Shown here piece after piece: positions 1-7,461 of a stretch of 64,000 nt of DNA. Origin of the DNA: Butyricimonas sp. Marseille-P3923. GTDB lineage: Bacteria > Bacteroidota > Bacteroidia > Bacteroidales > Marinifilaceae. Below the pieces are notes generated by a model that saw only the letters and a list, made by a program, of their open reading frames with translations, made no database searches and was not told where the DNA came from. The first letter of the stretch is position 1; each line of letters begins with the position of its first letter. The translations under genes were made by a program, and so were the position numbers. The stretch lies in contig NZ_FXXL01000006.1 of the NCBI RefSeq assembly GCF_900184685.1, positions 930,001-994,000 on the forward strand, read 5' to 3'.

Positions 1-564
1 CTCTCCTCTGAAGTGATAGACAAGTTGTTTGAAAGAATCAAGTTTGGTGCCTCCCACTAAAATTTCTTTAGGAGAAACATTGAACATGATAAAATTAAAG
101 GCTTTCTCAAAATCACCGCCGAACGTGTCGGCGAGGACTATCGTAATGTCCGGCGTGTTTCCATTGGCGGGAATGACAATGTTTTCCGGAATAAGTACAA
201 AATGCACGGAGTATCCATCGTTGTCAATTTGTAAGAATTCGTATTCAGCTTTGACTTCCACTTCTTCAATGTCACGCAGGGTTTTGGCAACCTGCTTGTC
301 GTCGATGATGTCGGCAATGGGAGCAAGCGGCATCACGAATGAAAGTGAATCGCGTGATTTGGCTTTGGCGTTGTCAATCTTTGTGATTTCATCCCCGTGA
401 TAAAATGCAACTTCGATGGAACCATGATATGTCCCTTTCATGTCGAATAGAGCTTGTCGGATTTGCTTGGCGCTAATCTTTTCTTCATCATCATTACACC
501 CTGATAAAAGGATAACGAGAGAAAGAATGCTTAAAATCTTTAATCCGATTAATTTCTTTTTCAT
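1..564 (-). CDS. Lipoprotein, DUF4840-like, 3' end cut by window
   Basis: The minus-strand frame opens at an ATG (562-564) and stays open for 188 codons to the window edge, so the C-terminus is missing. The first residues are MKKKLIGLKILSILSL, followed by a lipobox ending LLSGC with the lipidation Cys at residue 23 and an acidic NDDEE stretch. That pattern is typical of Bacteroidota surface lipoproteins. The body is soluble and rich in beta-type sequence. Length and style recall DUF4840-like lipoproteins, but I cannot confirm the family. It begins 35 nt after the menD stop and is probably a separate unit. No function is known. Confidence 0.75.
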   Translation of the reverse strand, partial: MKKKLIGLKILSILSLVILLSGCNDDEEKISAKQIRQALFDMKGTYHGSIEVAFYHGDEITKIDNAKAKSRDSLSFVMPLAPIADIIDDKQVAKTLRDIEEVEVKAEYEFLQIDNDGYSVHFVLIPENIVIPANGNTPDITIVLADTFGGDFEKAFNFIMFNVSPKEILVGGTKLDSFKQLVYHFRGE

Positions 565-599
565 TTCCACGATTTAAAAATACGAAATTAATTCCAAGT

Positions 600-2294
600 C
601 TATTTCAAAGCCTCGAAATATTTTTTCAGAATCTCGCCGTTTATTTCCCCCGGGGTCTCGACAATCAATACCGCCGGACGTTGTGACGGTCCGTAAAAAA
701 CGGGTAGGATTTCCCGTAAAGCAGCTTCATTGTCGGCCTTGTAAACCTCGAAATTATGGGTTTTTGCCAATTGTTTCAGGTTCACCTTATGCGGTGTTTC
801 GAAATACTTTTCCACCTCCTGCAATGCCGACGGTCCCGGGAGGAAACGGAAGATTCCGCCTCCGCCGTTCTGCATCACGATGATTCGCAGGCGGGCTGGT
901 ATCTGTTTCATCCAAAGAGCGTTCGAGTCGTACAGGAAACTGTTATCCCCCACGATGAGGGTTGTCGTCCCGTCAAAAGAACAGGCTGCCCCGATAGCGG
1001 TAGAGGTACATCCGTCAATGCCGCTGGTTCCGCGGTTGGCATCCGAACGGGATACTTGGGAATAGCGGAAAAGCTGGGCGTAACGGATGGGAGTACTGTT
1101 CCCGAGTTGCAGGTGGCTATCGGCGGGCAACTCGGGCATCAACACGGAAAATGCTTTCAGGTCACACCACGGGATGCGGTTTATATATGCCTCGTGTTTC
1201 GTTGTCGCCGATTCCGCTTTTTGCAACCATTTCCACGCGTAGCCGGAAGCGGATATCAAGGGAAGCGGTGTTGACAGGAATTGTTTAAAAAACTCCCCGG
1301 TATTTGTTTGCAGGTGCCGTGTCATGGACTTGTACGTGTCCGGCGGGGTGGCACGTTCGTCTATATGCCAATGTACGCGGGGCGGATGCTCGCGGATAAA
1401 CGCCTTTATCATGCGGGAGATAATGGCTCCCCCGAACGTGATGAGTAAATCGGGAGCGTATGCCCCGGCTTCCCCCGGACGCACGGTCGAGATAATGCGA
1501 TCGATCGTCGAGAAGGAACAAGGAGTAGTCAAGTTAGCCACGCTTTCCGTGAGAACTACCGTGTTCGGGAATCCCGCGAGTTGTTCGATATGTCGTTGTA
1601 AAACCGGATCGGGTGCTTGAAATCCCGCGATGATCATCACGTTGGTCGAAGACGCGAATTCTTGCCTCAGTTGGTTTATAATTTCGTCCGGGAAAACATT
1701 TCTTGAAGGAGTCGCTTCAATGACACGTTCCGCCGGAAGTGTTTTTTGGTGAAACTCGTACAAGGGCTCCCGCAGGGGAATATTTATATGGACTGGACCT
1801 TTGCGGGGAAGTCTCGTCAGGTTGATAGCCTCGTTAATCATGCGGTTCGCATACCAATGCTCCTCTTCGTTTGCTATCGCCGCGGGCAGTTGGTAGCTTT
1901 TCTTGACAAAACGGTCGAGTGCGCCTTGTTGCCGGATTGTCTGGCTGTCATCCTGATCAATCCATTCCGCGGGGCGGTCGGCCGAAATGACGATAAGCGG
2001 CACTCCTTGATAATAAGCTTCTGCCACGGCAGGTGCGTAATTCAACAAAGCCGTACCCGAAGTACAGACAAGTGCCACGGGTTCACCACTTTGTTGTGCC
2101 ATCCCGAGGGCAAAGAAAGCAGCGGAGCGTTCATCCGTGATAACACGGTGGAGTATGCGTCTTTCTCGGGCGATTGACACCACCAATGGTGCGTTGCGGG
2201 AACCGGGAGAGAGGACGACGTGGCGTACTCTTTTTTGCACGAGCAGGCTCACGAGCACGCGAACGCTCTCGATATCAGAATGTAGTTTTTCCAT
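600..2294 (-). CDS. menD: MenD, SEPHCHC synthase (menaquinone synthesis)
   Basis: ThDP-dependent 2-succinyl-5-enolpyruvyl-6-hydroxy-3-cyclohexene-1-carboxylate synthase. It joins isochorismate and 2-oxoglutarate, the first committed step of menaquinone synthesis, in the cytoplasm. The 564 residues match the family's usual length. Visible motifs are LSPGSRNAPL (about residues 28-37) and DERSAAFFALG in the Pyr domain, and GDNSFLYDSNAL with NGGGGIFRFLPG in the C-terminal ThDP-binding domain. The start overlaps the end of menF by 20 nt (2275-2294), which implies translational coupling and places menF first in the operon. The other men genes are not in this window. Confidence 0.96.
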   Translation of the reverse strand: MEKLHSDIESVRVLVSLLVQKRVRHVVLSPGSRNAPLVVSIARERRILHRVITDERSAAFFALGMAQQSGEPVALVCTSGTALLNYAPAVAEAYYQGVPLIVISADRPAEWIDQDDSQTIRQQGALDRFVKKSYQLPAAIANEEEHWYANRMINEAINLTRLPRKGPVHINIPLREPLYEFHQKTLPAERVIEATPSRNVFPDEIINQLRQEFASSTNVMIIAGFQAPDPVLQRHIEQLAGFPNTVVLTESVANLTTPCSFSTIDRIISTVRPGEAGAYAPDLLITFGGAIISRMIKAFIREHPPRVHWHIDERATPPDTYKSMTRHLQTNTGEFFKQFLSTPLPLISASGYAWKWLQKAESATTKHEAYINRIPWCDLKAFSVLMPELPADSHLQLGNSTPIRYAQLFRYSQVSRSDANRGTSGIDGCTSTAIGAACSFDGTTTLIVGDNSFLYDSNALWMKQIPARLRIIVMQNGGGGIFRFLPGPSALQEVEKYFETPHKVNLKQLAKTHNFEVYKADNEAALREILPVFYGPSQRPAVLIVETPGEINGEILKKYFEALK

Positions 2295-3417
2295 AGTTGA
2301 TCTGGCGAATCAAATTGAGTAATGTATCGGCTTTTTGACAAGTTTCCTGCCATTCTGTTTCCGGGTCGGACAACGGGGTGATACCTCCGCCCACGTATAG
2401 TTTCAAGGCATCGTCGAATACCTCCATCGTGCGCAGGTTGACAAAAAGGTCAAACGCCCCGGTTGCCTGTAACGGGCCGAGGTACCCGGCATAATATCCC
2501 CGTTCCTGCTTCTCGATTTCGGTTATCACTTGCATCGCCCGTTTCTTGGGAATACCGCAAACGGCCGGGGTAGGGTGTAATTGTGTGACCAGTTCGTCGA
2601 TCCGGTCGGGTGGAATCTGCTCGTCACTTCTGAAAAAGGTGCAAAGGTGGAACACGTTGCCCGCTTGAAGCGTGATCGGTCCTTCCGTTTCGAGATGGCG
2701 GGTGAAAAATTGCTTTAAAGTATTTTGTATATAATCGGTTACTATTTGTTGTTCCTCGATGTCTTTCTCTCCCCATTGCGGCGGGTTCTGTGCGGTAGAC
2801 ACGGGTTGCGTGCCGGCAAGCGACATGGAGAAAAATCCGTTGCGATCGTATTTCAAGAAAGTTTCCGGCGAAGCTCCCATCCACGCGCATTTGCCGGGAA
2901 TGGCGGCAAAGAAAAGAAAGGCATGATGGTATTGCCTCATCTGTTCAAACAACACGGGAGCTATCCGCAGGGAATCACACGGGATGGTGATCGTGCGGGA
3001 TAGTACCGTTTTCCGCATTCCCTCCCGTTTCAACGTGGCGATTAGGGTGCGCAATTCGTCCAGATACTCGAAATGCTCGCAATCCTGCTTGGTGAAAATA
3101 CGTCCCGGCGTGTTGAACACGGTATTCCGGAGATTAACGATAGCTTCCTGATCCGTGAGATAATCCGTGAACGTCAGGTCTGCCTGTATGAAGAAGGGGA
3201 AACTCCATGACGCGGGATTAAAAGGGGTGATGATGAAGCCTTTCTCGCCCCGGTGTTTTTCGAATCCTTTAAAAAGGCGGATGTTATTGGTCAGTTGTGC
3301 CCCGAATACGACTTCACGCGAACCGGGCAGGCGATAAGAGTAGAAAGGAATATTATTCCTCAAGCAAATGGCTTGTGCTTCTGCCACGGATAATCTATTT
3401 TCTGTTTGTAGTGTCAT
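2275..3417 (-). CDS. menF: Isochorismate synthase
   Basis: Chorismate-binding enzyme that converts chorismate to isochorismate, which feeds MenD. At 380 residues it has the short form common in Bacteroidota. Family motifs are KTVLSRTITIP (mid-protein), MGASPETFLKYDRNG, SLAGTQP, HPTPAVCGIPK, and IEKQERGYYAGYLGP near the C-terminus, which carries acidic residues used for Mg binding in this family. A homologous siderophore-type EntC is possible by sequence alone, but the 20-nt overlap with menD settles the menaquinone role. The gene is divergent from the MFS gene at 3505, with 87 nt between the starts. Confidence 0.95.
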   Translation of the reverse strand: MTLQTENRLSVAEAQAICLRNNIPFYSYRLPGSREVVFGAQLTNNIRLFKGFEKHRGEKGFIITPFNPASWSFPFFIQADLTFTDYLTDQEAIVNLRNTVFNTPGRIFTKQDCEHFEYLDELRTLIATLKREGMRKTVLSRTITIPCDSLRIAPVLFEQMRQYHHAFLFFAAIPGKCAWMGASPETFLKYDRNGFFSMSLAGTQPVSTAQNPPQWGEKDIEEQQIVTDYIQNTLKQFFTRHLETEGPITLQAGNVFHLCTFFRSDEQIPPDRIDELVTQLHPTPAVCGIPKKRAMQVITEIEKQERGYYAGYLGPLQATGAFDLFVNLRTMEVFDDALKLYVGGGITPLSDPETEWQETCQKADTLLNLIRQINYGKTTF

Positions 3418-3490
3418 GATGTACCCTAATCTTTACGCGAAAGTAACCAAAATTCTTCTGCGTTGCTTCATGATTCAAGTAAAAACTAAC

Positions 3491-3498
3491 TACTTTTG
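3491..3498 (+). promoter_or_regulatory. -7 promoter element TACTTTTG before the MFS gene
   Basis: TACTTTTG is an exact match to the Bacteroidota -7 consensus TAnnTTTG. It ends 6 nt before the ATG at 3505, so the mRNA would be leaderless or almost so. I see no good TTTG at the usual 19-20 bp upstream distance, which lowers confidence. Confidence 0.5.
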
Positions 3499-3504
3499 TA
3501 AAAC

Positions 3505-4869
3505 ATGAATAAAAGTGGTGACAAACATAAATTCTTGGGCGGTTGGCGAGGGCTTCGTGAGTTATTGCCGAATAACTCGGGGGCTTTCTCCCAGGTGTTT
3601 GCGTCGCTGAAGAATCGTAATTTCAGGCTTTATTTCGGGGGACAATGCGTGTCACTCGTCGGAACGTGGATGCAGCAGATAGCCATGAGCTGGTTGGTAT
3701 TCCGCCTGACGGGATCCGTGTTCCTGTTGGCGACGGTCACGTTTATGGCGCAAATCCCCGTGCTGGTCGTGACTCCTTACATGAGTGTCTTTGTCGATCG
3801 TTTCAACCGGCGGGCTTTGCTGGTCGTGACGCAATCGCTGTCTATGGTGCAAGCCTTGCTGATGGCATTATTGACGCTAACGGGCTGGCTCGAAGTGTGG
3901 CACATTATGGTGTTGAGCCTGCTTATCGGGTTGATCAATGCTTTGGATAATCCTACCCGCCAGTCGTTCTACCCGAGTCTGGTGCCTGCGGAGAAATTGG
4001 GTAACGCTATCGCCTTGAATTCCGCCGTGATCAACGGTTCCCGTTTGATAGGTCCTGCCGTGGGAGGTGTGCTGATCGGCTTGTTGGGCGAAGGAATATG
4101 CTTTCTGTTGAACGGTGTCAGTTATATCGCTGTGATTATCGCCTTGTTGATGATGCGGATAAAACCGAACCGGGAAACCGTCGTGAAACAACGGGTGTGG
4201 GAAGATATGCGGGATGGATTCCTGTACGTGGCACACGATATGCCTATCCGTTCGCTGTTGTTGTTGATGAGCGCGATTAGCTTTTTCGGTTTGCCGTTGA
4301 TGACGTTTATTCCCGCTTACGTGAAGACCATTTTGGGCGGGGAGAGCGAGATGCTGGGGTTGTTACTGTCGTGCGTGGGTGTCGGGTCGTTTATTGCGGC
4401 TTTATATCTCGCGGCACGGAAGAGCGTGTTGGGATTGGGAAAAGTGGTTATGCTCTCCGGCGCGTTGCTGGGAATCGGTCTTGTCGTGATGTCTTTCGTG
4501 ACCGTGCCGTGGGTGGCGGCTGTCTTGTGTGTGCCTGTCGGGTTCACGATCATCGCGGCGGTAGCTTCCATCAACACTTTGTTGCAAACGCTGTCGTGGG
4601 AAGATAAGCGGGGACGGGTAATGGGGTATATGGCTATGGCATTCACGGGTATGGCACCCGTGGGAAGTATGGTGTTGGGGGCTATCGAGAAGTTTGCGGG
4701 ATTGCAGAATATTATCTTATTGTCAGGTGCCTGTTGTTTTATAGCTTCTTTGATTTTTGAACACTACCGCCCGATAGTACGGAAATATGCCCGTCCGGTT
4801 TACGTGGAAAAAGGTATAATCAAAGAGATTGCCGAGGGTATAGGTTCTGTTGAGGAATACAAATTCTAA
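3505..4869 (+). CDS. MFS transporter, EntS/MFS_3-like
   Basis: Integral inner-membrane transporter of 454 residues. After a short soluble N-terminus, the FRLYFGGQCVSLVGTWMQQ segment (about residues 40-58) is characteristic of the MFS_3/EntS exporter group. About twelve hydrophobic helices follow (for example at about 60-110, 175-220, 255-330 and 345-430), and the tail is hydrophilic. DRFNRRALL lies in the loop between the first TM pairs. The family exports siderophores, drugs or macrolides. No siderophore genes are nearby, so the substrate is unknown. It is a single-gene unit, divergent from menF. Confidence 0.85.
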   Translation: MNKSGDKHKFLGGWRGLRELLPNNSGAFSQVFASLKNRNFRLYFGGQCVSLVGTWMQQIAMSWLVFRLTGSVFLLATVTFMAQIPVLVVTPYMSVFVDRFNRRALLVVTQSLSMVQALLMALLTLTGWLEVWHIMVLSLLIGLINALDNPTRQSFYPSLVPAEKLGNAIALNSAVINGSRLIGPAVGGVLIGLLGEGICFLLNGVSYIAVIIALLMMRIKPNRETVVKQRVWEDMRDGFLYVAHDMPIRSLLLLMSAISFFGLPLMTFIPAYVKTILGGESEMLGLLLSCVGVGSFIAALYLAARKSVLGLGKVVMLSGALLGIGLVVMSFVTVPWVAAVLCVPVGFTIIAAVASINTLLQTLSWEDKRGRVMGYMAMAFTGMAPVGSMVLGAIEKFAGLQNIILLSGACCFIASLIFEHYRPIVRKYARPVYVEKGIIKEIAEGIGSVEEYKF

Positions 4870-5023
4870 TTTCTTTTTTTTGTCTGATATTCAGTGGGAA
4901 GTTATGAGGAAGTACTATCCATTATATAGAAGAAATCAACTATAGTAGTAGATCACTTCCGGTTCATTTCCGTGTAAAAAACTTTAAGTAAGCTTTTATA
5001 ACCCTTTATGAACGCTATTATAA

Positions 5024-5067
5024 ATAGGGTTCGTATAGGGTTCATATAGGGTTCGTATAGCGTTCAT
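5024..5067 (+). repeat. Four tandem 11-bp units, ATAGGGTTCRT type
   Basis: The units are 5024-5034 ATAGGGTTCGT, 5035-5045 ATAGGGTTCAT, 5046-5056 ATAGGGTTCGT and 5057-5067 ATAGCGTTCAT. The reverse complement of the last unit, ATGAACGCTAT, lies at 5008-5018, so the array is bracketed by an 11-bp inverted repeat. A period of 11 is close to one helical turn. The array sits about 75-115 bp upstream of the sigma promoter's -33 element. It could be a phased binding site or neutral slippage. Confidence 0.85.
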
Positions 5068-5140
5068 GACGGAATTGAACCGGAATTGATACGCTATTAT
5101 TATGGAATTTTCTACCGTATTCTTATTGTTTCGAGTATAT

Positions 5141-5171
5141 TTTGCTTTTTAACTCGCGTATGTTATCTTTG
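5141..5171 (+). promoter_or_regulatory. Housekeeping-type promoter of sigma gene 1
   Basis: TTTG at 5141-5144 and TATCTTTG at 5164-5171, 19 bp apart, match the Bacteroidota primary-sigma consensus. The predicted transcript start is 15-20 nt before the ATG at 5193. Confidence 0.75.
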
Positions 5172-5192
5172 TAGGACTTACTCTATCACTTT

Positions 5193-5756
5193 ATGGACGA
5201 AAACGATATTTTGCTCGTGAAACAATTAAAGAACCGGGAGGAGAAGGCTTATGTTTTCTTGTTCGAGCAATATTATAACCGTTTGTATCGTTTCGCTGCC
5301 AATTATTTATGTGATCCCGAGGCAGCTCATGATATCGTGCAGGATTTGTTCACGGATCTTTTCGAGAAGAGCGAGGTGTTGAATATAACGACTTCGGTAA
5401 AGGCCTATCTGTTTATGGCAGTGAGGAATCGTTGTCTGAGTTTCCTTCGGAATCTGAAAATCAAAGACTCGTATAAACAGAATGTATTGGAAGCCCACCT
5501 GTATTCGGATACCGTGGATGCGATAGAGGATGGCTCCGTGTTGGACGAGTTGCAGGTAATTGTCGATAAGATGCCCCCGGGAATGAAAGAAGTTTTTCGT
5601 TTGCGTGTCACGGAGGATTACAAATTTAAGGAGATAGCCGAAAAATTAGGAATTTCGGAAAATAGTGCTAAGGTTCAGATGAACGGGGCTATCCGGATGA
5701 TCCGGGAAAAATTGCCCTATCTGAAAGATCGTTTATTGTTGTTCGCTTTGTTTTAA
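5193..5756 (+). CDS. ECF sigma factor, module 1
   Basis: RNA polymerase sigma-70 family factor of the extracytoplasmic type, 187 residues, with only regions 2 and 4. Region 2 carries DPEAAHDIVQDLFTDLFE (about residues 42-59), and region 4 carries the helix-turn-helix KEIAEKLGISENSAKVQM (about 148-165). In Bacteroidota these factors are held by a FecR anti-sigma and released on signalling from a SusC with an STN domain. Both partners follow (6189 and 7462). The gap to fecR is 432 nt, far longer than in the other three modules (56-136 nt), because a repeat element lies there. Confidence 0.93.
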   Translation: MDENDILLVKQLKNREEKAYVFLFEQYYNRLYRFAANYLCDPEAAHDIVQDLFTDLFEKSEVLNITTSVKAYLFMAVRNRCLSFLRNLKIKDSYKQNVLEAHLYSDTVDAIEDGSVLDELQVIVDKMPPGMKEVFRLRVTEDYKFKEIAEKLGISENSAKVQMNGAIRMIREKLPYLKDRLLLFALF

Positions 5757-6188
5757 GGGGCTAGAGTCGCTTTCGGCGAGTTGCAACTTGCCTTCTGCAA
5801 GTTACAAGTTGCTCCTCTAGTGTTTAAGACTGTATCCCAGCTCCTCCTCTGTTTATAGAGGAGGTGGCAGCGTAGCTGACGGAGGAGTTTATTAATTCAG
5901 TGATTGAATGATTCCAGCCACACAAACGATGTTTCATTAATTACTGAATCGGCAATCACTGAATCACTAAATCGAAGAATTCCCTCTATAAACAGAGGGA
6001 GAGTTGAGTTACTCTTTGTCTTCGGTAACTTTTTTAATCCGATTTTTTTTTATTTGCTAATTAGTTGTTAATTAGTGTTTTGTTTATTGGTGTGCGCTAC
6101 CTTGAAAATTTTTATCAAAAAATAATGATATTTTGTCTTAACCTTTTTCTCTTTTGAGGCGTCTTAATAGAAATTAAACCCGAAAACT
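5757..6188 (+). other. Sigma-fecR gap of module 1 with nested inverted repeats
   Basis: 432 nt with no gene. Directly after the sigma stop, CTAGAG (5761-5766) pairs with CTCTAG (5815-5820) around an inner hairpin, AACTTGC at 5785-5791 with GCAAGTT at 5797-5803. This may be a transcript-end structure. A repeat element occupies 5843-6000. The last 190 nt are AT-rich and hold the fecR leader. I see no clear TAnnTTTG promoter there. Confidence 0.5.
5843..6000. repeat. REP-like element with inverted terminal hairpins
   Basis: The left end is a perfect hairpin: CCTCCTCT (5843-5850), loop GTTTAT, AGAGGAGG (5857-5864). The right end is TCCCTCT (5981-5987), loop ATAAAC, AGAGGGA (5994-6000). The two ends are inverted copies of each other (CTGTTTATAGAGG and its complement). 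Inside are TGGCAGCGTAGCTGACGGAG and an internal inverted pair, ATTCAGTGATT/AATCACTGAAT. A similar hairpin fragment occurs near 28611-28632. It looks like a dispersed palindromic repeat (REP/MITE-like) that entered the sigma-fecR gap. Confidence 0.65.
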
Positions 6189-7364
6189 ATGGAAAATAGA
6201 AACGATGAATCTTTGGAATGGACGCTAATTAGGAAGAGTCTTGCAGAGGATTTGACAAAAGAGGAGCAGGAGCAATTGAATGCTTGGTTGGAGGCTTCTC
6301 CGGAGCATCGGGCTTTTTACAATCGGATTTCTAAGTTTGACCGTTCGGAAGGTATCGCGGGATTGTCCGGGGAAACGTATCAACGTGACCGGAACTGGTA
6401 CGTGGATAAATTTCGGCAGAATAAGCGGAAAAACAGTAAACGACGTCTGGTATATTTCACTCGCTACGCGGCGGTGTTTATCATGTTGTTGGGTGTGGGG
6501 CTGTATTTCTGGTACGCGAACGGTTCGCGGGAGGTGATGCCCGAGAACGTGTTGCCCGTGGCGGTTCACGGGAAAGCGCAACCGATTTTGGTAACGGGGG
6601 ATGGAACACGGGTGAATTTGGCGAAAGAGAGCAATTTGTTGAAACAACTCGCAGGTGGAGTGGTTTCTTCGGGAAGGGATGGAATCGCTTACACGGAATC
6701 GACAAATCAGGGAAAGAAAGCGGATCACCATACGTTGATCATTCCTCGCGGGGGAGAGTTTCGGGTAGAGCTTGCAGATGGTACTGTCGTTTGGTTGAAT
6801 TCCGAGTCTGAATTTACTTATCCGGTGATTTTTAATGACACGACGAGAGAGGTTTCTTTGAAAGGGGAGGCTTATTTCGAGGTGACGAAGGACAAGAAGC
6901 CGTTTAAGGTGAGCGTGAACGGGGTGGAAGTGAAGGTTTACGGGACACGGTTTAACGTGAACAGCTATGACCCGCGGCAGGTACAGACCGTGCTGGTAGA
7001 GGGACGAGTGGGGGTAAGGTCTTTGGAACATGCTTCGAGAGAACGGATGATGAGCCCGAACGAGATGGCGGAGGTGAATACGGAAACGGGGGAATGTGTG
7101 GTGACGGAAGTGGATGCGTCGGCGTACGTGGCATGGAAAGAGGGATATTTCTCTTTCGAGGGTGAAAGTCTGGAGCAGATTATGGAAAAATTGGGACGCT
7201 GGTATGACGTGGAGGTGGTGTTCGCGGCTGATGATGCCCGTTCCCAACGGTTCTCGGGACGGGTGGACAGGAGCGAGGATTTCCGGGACGTGTTGAATTT
7301 GCTTCAGCGTACGCTATTAGTGAAATTTCAAGTGGATGGAAATAAAATAACCATTACTAAATAA
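6189..7364 (+). CDS. FecR-type anti-sigma factor, module 1
   Basis: Single-pass inner-membrane regulator of 391 residues. The cytosolic N-terminus (about 1-85) has the TKEEQEQLNAWL segment that binds sigma in this family. One TM helix lies at about 92-110. The periplasmic FecR domain has IPRGGEFRVELADGTVVWLN (about 180-199) and VSLKGEAYFEV. A C-terminal DUF4974 domain (about 317-391) is expected to contact the STN domain of SusC. It relays the uptake signal from the outer membrane to the sigma factor at 5193. It is followed by a hairpin 3 nt after the stop and by SusC. Confidence 0.93.
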   Translation: MENRNDESLEWTLIRKSLAEDLTKEEQEQLNAWLEASPEHRAFYNRISKFDRSEGIAGLSGETYQRDRNWYVDKFRQNKRKNSKRRLVYFTRYAAVFIMLLGVGLYFWYANGSREVMPENVLPVAVHGKAQPILVTGDGTRVNLAKESNLLKQLAGGVVSSGRDGIAYTESTNQGKKADHHTLIIPRGGEFRVELADGTVVWLNSESEFTYPVIFNDTTREVSLKGEAYFEVTKDKKPFKVSVNGVEVKVYGTRFNVNSYDPRQVQTVLVEGRVGVRSLEHASRERMMSPNEMAEVNTETGECVVTEVDASAYVAWKEGYFSFEGESLEQIMEKLGRWYDVEVVFAADDARSQRFSGRVDRSEDFRDVLNLLQRTLLVKFQVDGNKITITK

Positions 7365-7367
7365 AGA

Positions 7368-7396
7368 GACGGAAAGTGTTACCAGCACTTCCCGTC
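7368..7396 (+). promoter_or_regulatory. fecR-susC intercistronic hairpin, module 1
   Basis: GACGGAAAGTG (7368-7378) pairs with CACTTCCCGTC (7386-7396) with one mismatch and a 7-nt loop, beginning 3 nt after the fecR stop. No U-run follows, so it is not a standard intrinsic terminator. A second small stem, GCCTAAA/TTTAGGC, lies at about 7412-7432. It may stabilise or process the mRNA, or attenuate readthrough. Confidence 0.6.
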
Positions 7397-7461
7397 GTAA
7401 ATAAGTTAACCGCCTAAATTGGAGGTTTAGGCAATTGAATCATCAATTAATTTACAAGAGT

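Larger units (their letters stand above)
4870..5192 (+). other. Intergenic region with an 11-bp tandem array and sigma promoter
   Basis: 323 nt without a credible gene. After the MFS stop there is a T-rich stretch but no clear hairpin. It contains an 11-bp tandem array (5024-5067), whose last unit has an inverted copy at 5008-5018, and the promoter of the sigma gene (5141-5171). Confidence 0.6.

Noticed and set aside
6225-7247. 340-codon minus-strand frame opposite fecR 1
   Set aside because: Antisense shadow rich in His, Pro and Arg; the plus-strand FecR has clear domains.
7368-7396. Intrinsic terminator between fecR and susC
   Set aside because: No U-run follows the stem in this or the three other modules, so termination is not supported.
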